A stretch of 8,471 bases of DNA from an uncultured Eubacterium sp. (GTDB lineage: Bacteria; Bacillota_A; Clostridia; Lachnospirales; Lachnospiraceae): contig CAOXUF010000079.1 of assembly GCA_948560485.1 (NCBI GenBank), positions 1 through 8,471 of the forward strand, in the 5' to 3' direction. A program made the translations under genes and the position numbers. This document shows positions 7,626 to 8,471 of this stretch, one piece after another. The stretch's first letter is position 1, and the number at the start of each line of letters is the position of its first letter. Below the pieces are notes generated by a model that saw only the letters and a program-made list of their open reading frames with translations, had not been told where the DNA came from and did no database searches.

Positions 7626-7649
7626 GCAGACTCAAATCAACGAGTCTGC
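7626..7649. repeat. Perfect hairpin GCAGACTC/GAGTCTGC before the tRNA genes
   Basis: Eight-base perfect inverted arms (7626-7633 and 7642-7649) enclose an 8-base loop, 6 bases before tRNA-Glu. On the plus strand no T-tract follows. On the minus strand the stem is followed by a T-rich run (TTTATTTTATG), so it could terminate transcripts coming from the yccF gene. It could also be a processing signal in the tRNA leader. Confidence 0.55.
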
Positions 7650-7655
7650 AAATAA

Positions 7656-7728
7656 GATCCCTTAGTCTAAAGGTTAGGACACAGCCCTTTCAAGGTTGGG
7701 ATGCCCGGTTCAAGTCCGGCAGGGATCA
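7656..7728 (+). tRNA. tRNA-Glu (anticodon TTC)
   Basis: A full 73-base cloverleaf can be folded. The acceptor arm GATCCCT/AGGGATC has 7 perfect pairs. The D arm is GTCT/GGAC with an AAAGGTTA loop. The anticodon arm is CAGCC/GGTTG with loop CTTTCAA, placing TTC at 7689-7691. The T loop is TTCAAGT and the discriminator is A. CCA is not encoded. Slight oddities are a G-T pair in the anticodon stem and a C-C mismatch at the base of the T stem (7704/7720). It reads GAA/GAG codons and is followed 4 bases later by tRNA-Tyr. Confidence 0.93.
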
Positions 7729-7732
7729 TTAG

Positions 7733-7816
7733 GGGCAGGTATGCGTAGTGGCGAAGGCGGCGGACTGTAAATCCGTTACATTAGAAACAACGTTGGTTCG
7801 AGTCCAACCCTGCCCA
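7733..7816 (+). tRNA. tRNA-Tyr (anticodon GTA)
   Basis: An 84-base class II tRNA with a long variable region. The acceptor arm GGGCAGG/CCTGCCC has 7 perfect pairs. The anticodon arm is GCGGA/TCCGT with loop CTGTAAA, placing GTA at 7767-7769. The variable region (7777-7791) is 15 bases and only weakly paired. The T arm GTTGG/CCAAC is perfect, with loop TTCGAGT. The discriminator is A and no CCA is encoded. The D arm is short (TGC with GCG, including a T-G pair) and leaves no base 26, which is unusual. It is probably cotranscribed with tRNA-Glu. Confidence 0.93.
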
Positions 7817-7840
7817 TTTTGAGTATATAGTTAAAATTCT

Positions 7841-8200
7841 TTAAATTATTTTCGCTCCAAACGGCATTAAGGACAACTTCGCAATTTTAAACATTTGCAA
7901 CCCAAATGGAATACCGATGATAGTAATACACAGCAGGCATCCTAATACAAAGTGTTCAACGGCTAATACGAATCCGGATAAAAAAATCCATAATATATTA
8001 ACTAAAAATGAAGCTGCCCCACCACCATAGACGACATCTTTTCCAAAGGGGAAGAAACTAAGTGTTGCAAATTTAAAACATTGCAAGCCAATGGGTATCC
8101 CCACGATAGTAATACACCATAATAAACCAGTGCATGCCCAACTCAATCCACTGATGAATCCTCCAAATATAAACCATAAAATATTACCTAAACATCCCAT
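7841..8200 (-). CDS. YccF-family (DUF307) small membrane protein, tandem domain
   Basis: A 119-residue integral membrane protein of the YccF domain family; its biochemical role is not established. On the minus strand AAGGGAG (8215-8209) sits 8 bases before the ATG, which fixes the start. The sequence is two copies of one unit of about 50 residues. The first is near 6-54 (GNILWFIFGGF, then CITIVGIPIGLQCFK, then FPFGKDV). The second is near 67-118 (VNILWIFLSGF, then CITIIGIPFGLQMFK, then MPFGAKI). Each unit holds one or two hydrophobic helices followed by the 'GIPxGLQ-FK' and 'PFG' signatures. The two copies are joined by a glycine-rich YGGGAAS link. The length is close to that usual for YccF proteins. 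The gene points toward the tRNA genes and is the only minus-strand gene here. No strong promoter was found; a palindrome lies 65-88 bases upstream of the start. Confidence 0.92.
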   Translation of the reverse strand: MGCLGNILWFIFGGFISGLSWACTGLLWCITIVGIPIGLQCFKFATLSFFPFGKDVVYGGGAASFLVNILWIFLSGFVLAVEHFVLGCLLCITIIGIPFGLQMFKIAKLSLMPFGAKII

Positions 8201-8264
8201 TTAAAAATCTCCCTTTAGTTTCCTTATCATATAAGTTGTAAAATGTTTCATATCAGTATTCGTA

Positions 8265-8288
8265 AAGTTATCTATATATAAATAACTT
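8265..8288. promoter_or_regulatory. AT-rich near-perfect palindrome upstream of yccF-like gene
   Basis: AAGTTAT (8265-8271) and ATAACTT (8282-8288) flank a TATATATA centre, making a 24-base palindrome with a single mismatched pair. It could be a dimeric repressor's operator for the minus-strand gene. Such palindromes also occur by chance in AT-rich DNA. Confidence 0.3.
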
Positions 8289-8439
8289 ATTCAAACAAGT
8301 TCTCTCTTATTTTAAAATATCTTGAGTTTTACTGCAATAAAAAGTTAACACAAGTAGTACCATTTACAAATATATGATATGATATCGAAAGAGAAACAAA
8401 AATAAATTATATATGCTGAATCAAGGGGCGTAAAATATA

Positions 8440-8471
8440 AGATCGGAAGAGCACACGTCTGAACTCCAGTC
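8440..8471 (+). other. Illumina TruSeq adapter sequence (assembly artefact)
   Basis: The last 32 bases start AGATCGGAAGAGC and end CTGAACTCCAGTC. They match the standard Illumina TruSeq index adapter over its first 32 positions. This is untrimmed sequencing adapter joined to the contig end, not genomic DNA. Genuine sequence stops at about 8439. Confidence 0.98.

Noticed and set aside
8345..8384. Plus-strand promoter formed by TTAACA and the TATGATATGATA run
   Set aside because: Spacings from TTAACA to the TATGAT hexamers are 22 bases or more, and no plus-strand gene follows before the adapter. A similar TATGATATGATA at 4423 shows the motif is common in this AT-rich DNA.

Overview
The window looks like a piece of an AT-rich, low-GC Gram-positive genome, most likely a gut-type clostridium (Lachnospiraceae-like). 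The reasons are strong AGGAGG-type ribosome binding sites, an AsnRS and AsnA of Firmicutes character, tRNA genes without an encoded CCA end, and very A/T-biased codon use. It appears to be a whole draft contig. It begins inside a gene, and its last 32 bases (8440-8471) are not biological: they match the Illumina TruSeq index adapter, so the genuine sequence ends at about 8439.

Bases 1-4858 form an accessory, defence-like stretch that is visibly AT-richer than what follows. It opens with a long superfamily 1 (Upf1/DNA2-like) helicase gene that lacks its 5' end. The protein has a large coiled-coil insertion, and its C-terminal helical domain ends in an RNxxxH motif typical of HEPN ribonucleases. 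A second gene follows 62 bases later with a very good ribosome binding site. It encodes an unrecognised 269-residue helical protein with a winged-helix-like C-terminus, and the two look like one operon. Then comes about 830 bases of decayed DNA. It holds a short ORF that resembles the first 40 residues of an Abi_2-type abortive infection protein, a rho-independent terminator, and a Cys/His-containing relic ORF.

Bases 4929-7549 are core metabolism: asnS (asparaginyl-tRNA synthetase) followed 45 bases later by asnA (ammonia-dependent asparagine synthetase) and a clear terminator. AsnA makes free asparagine and AsnRS loads it on tRNA-Asn, so the operon supplies and charges one amino acid.

Bases 7656-7816 hold two tandem tRNA genes, Glu(TTC) and Tyr(GTA), both somewhat unusual in structure. 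On the minus strand, 7841-8200 encodes a small YccF-family membrane protein built from two tandem copies of the domain. A near-perfect AT-rich palindrome lies upstream of it.

The best candidate for something under-described is the helicase-HEPN protein with its 269-residue partner, next to an Abi_2-like remnant. This would fit an RNA-targeting antiphage module, but that function is inferred from domains and context only.
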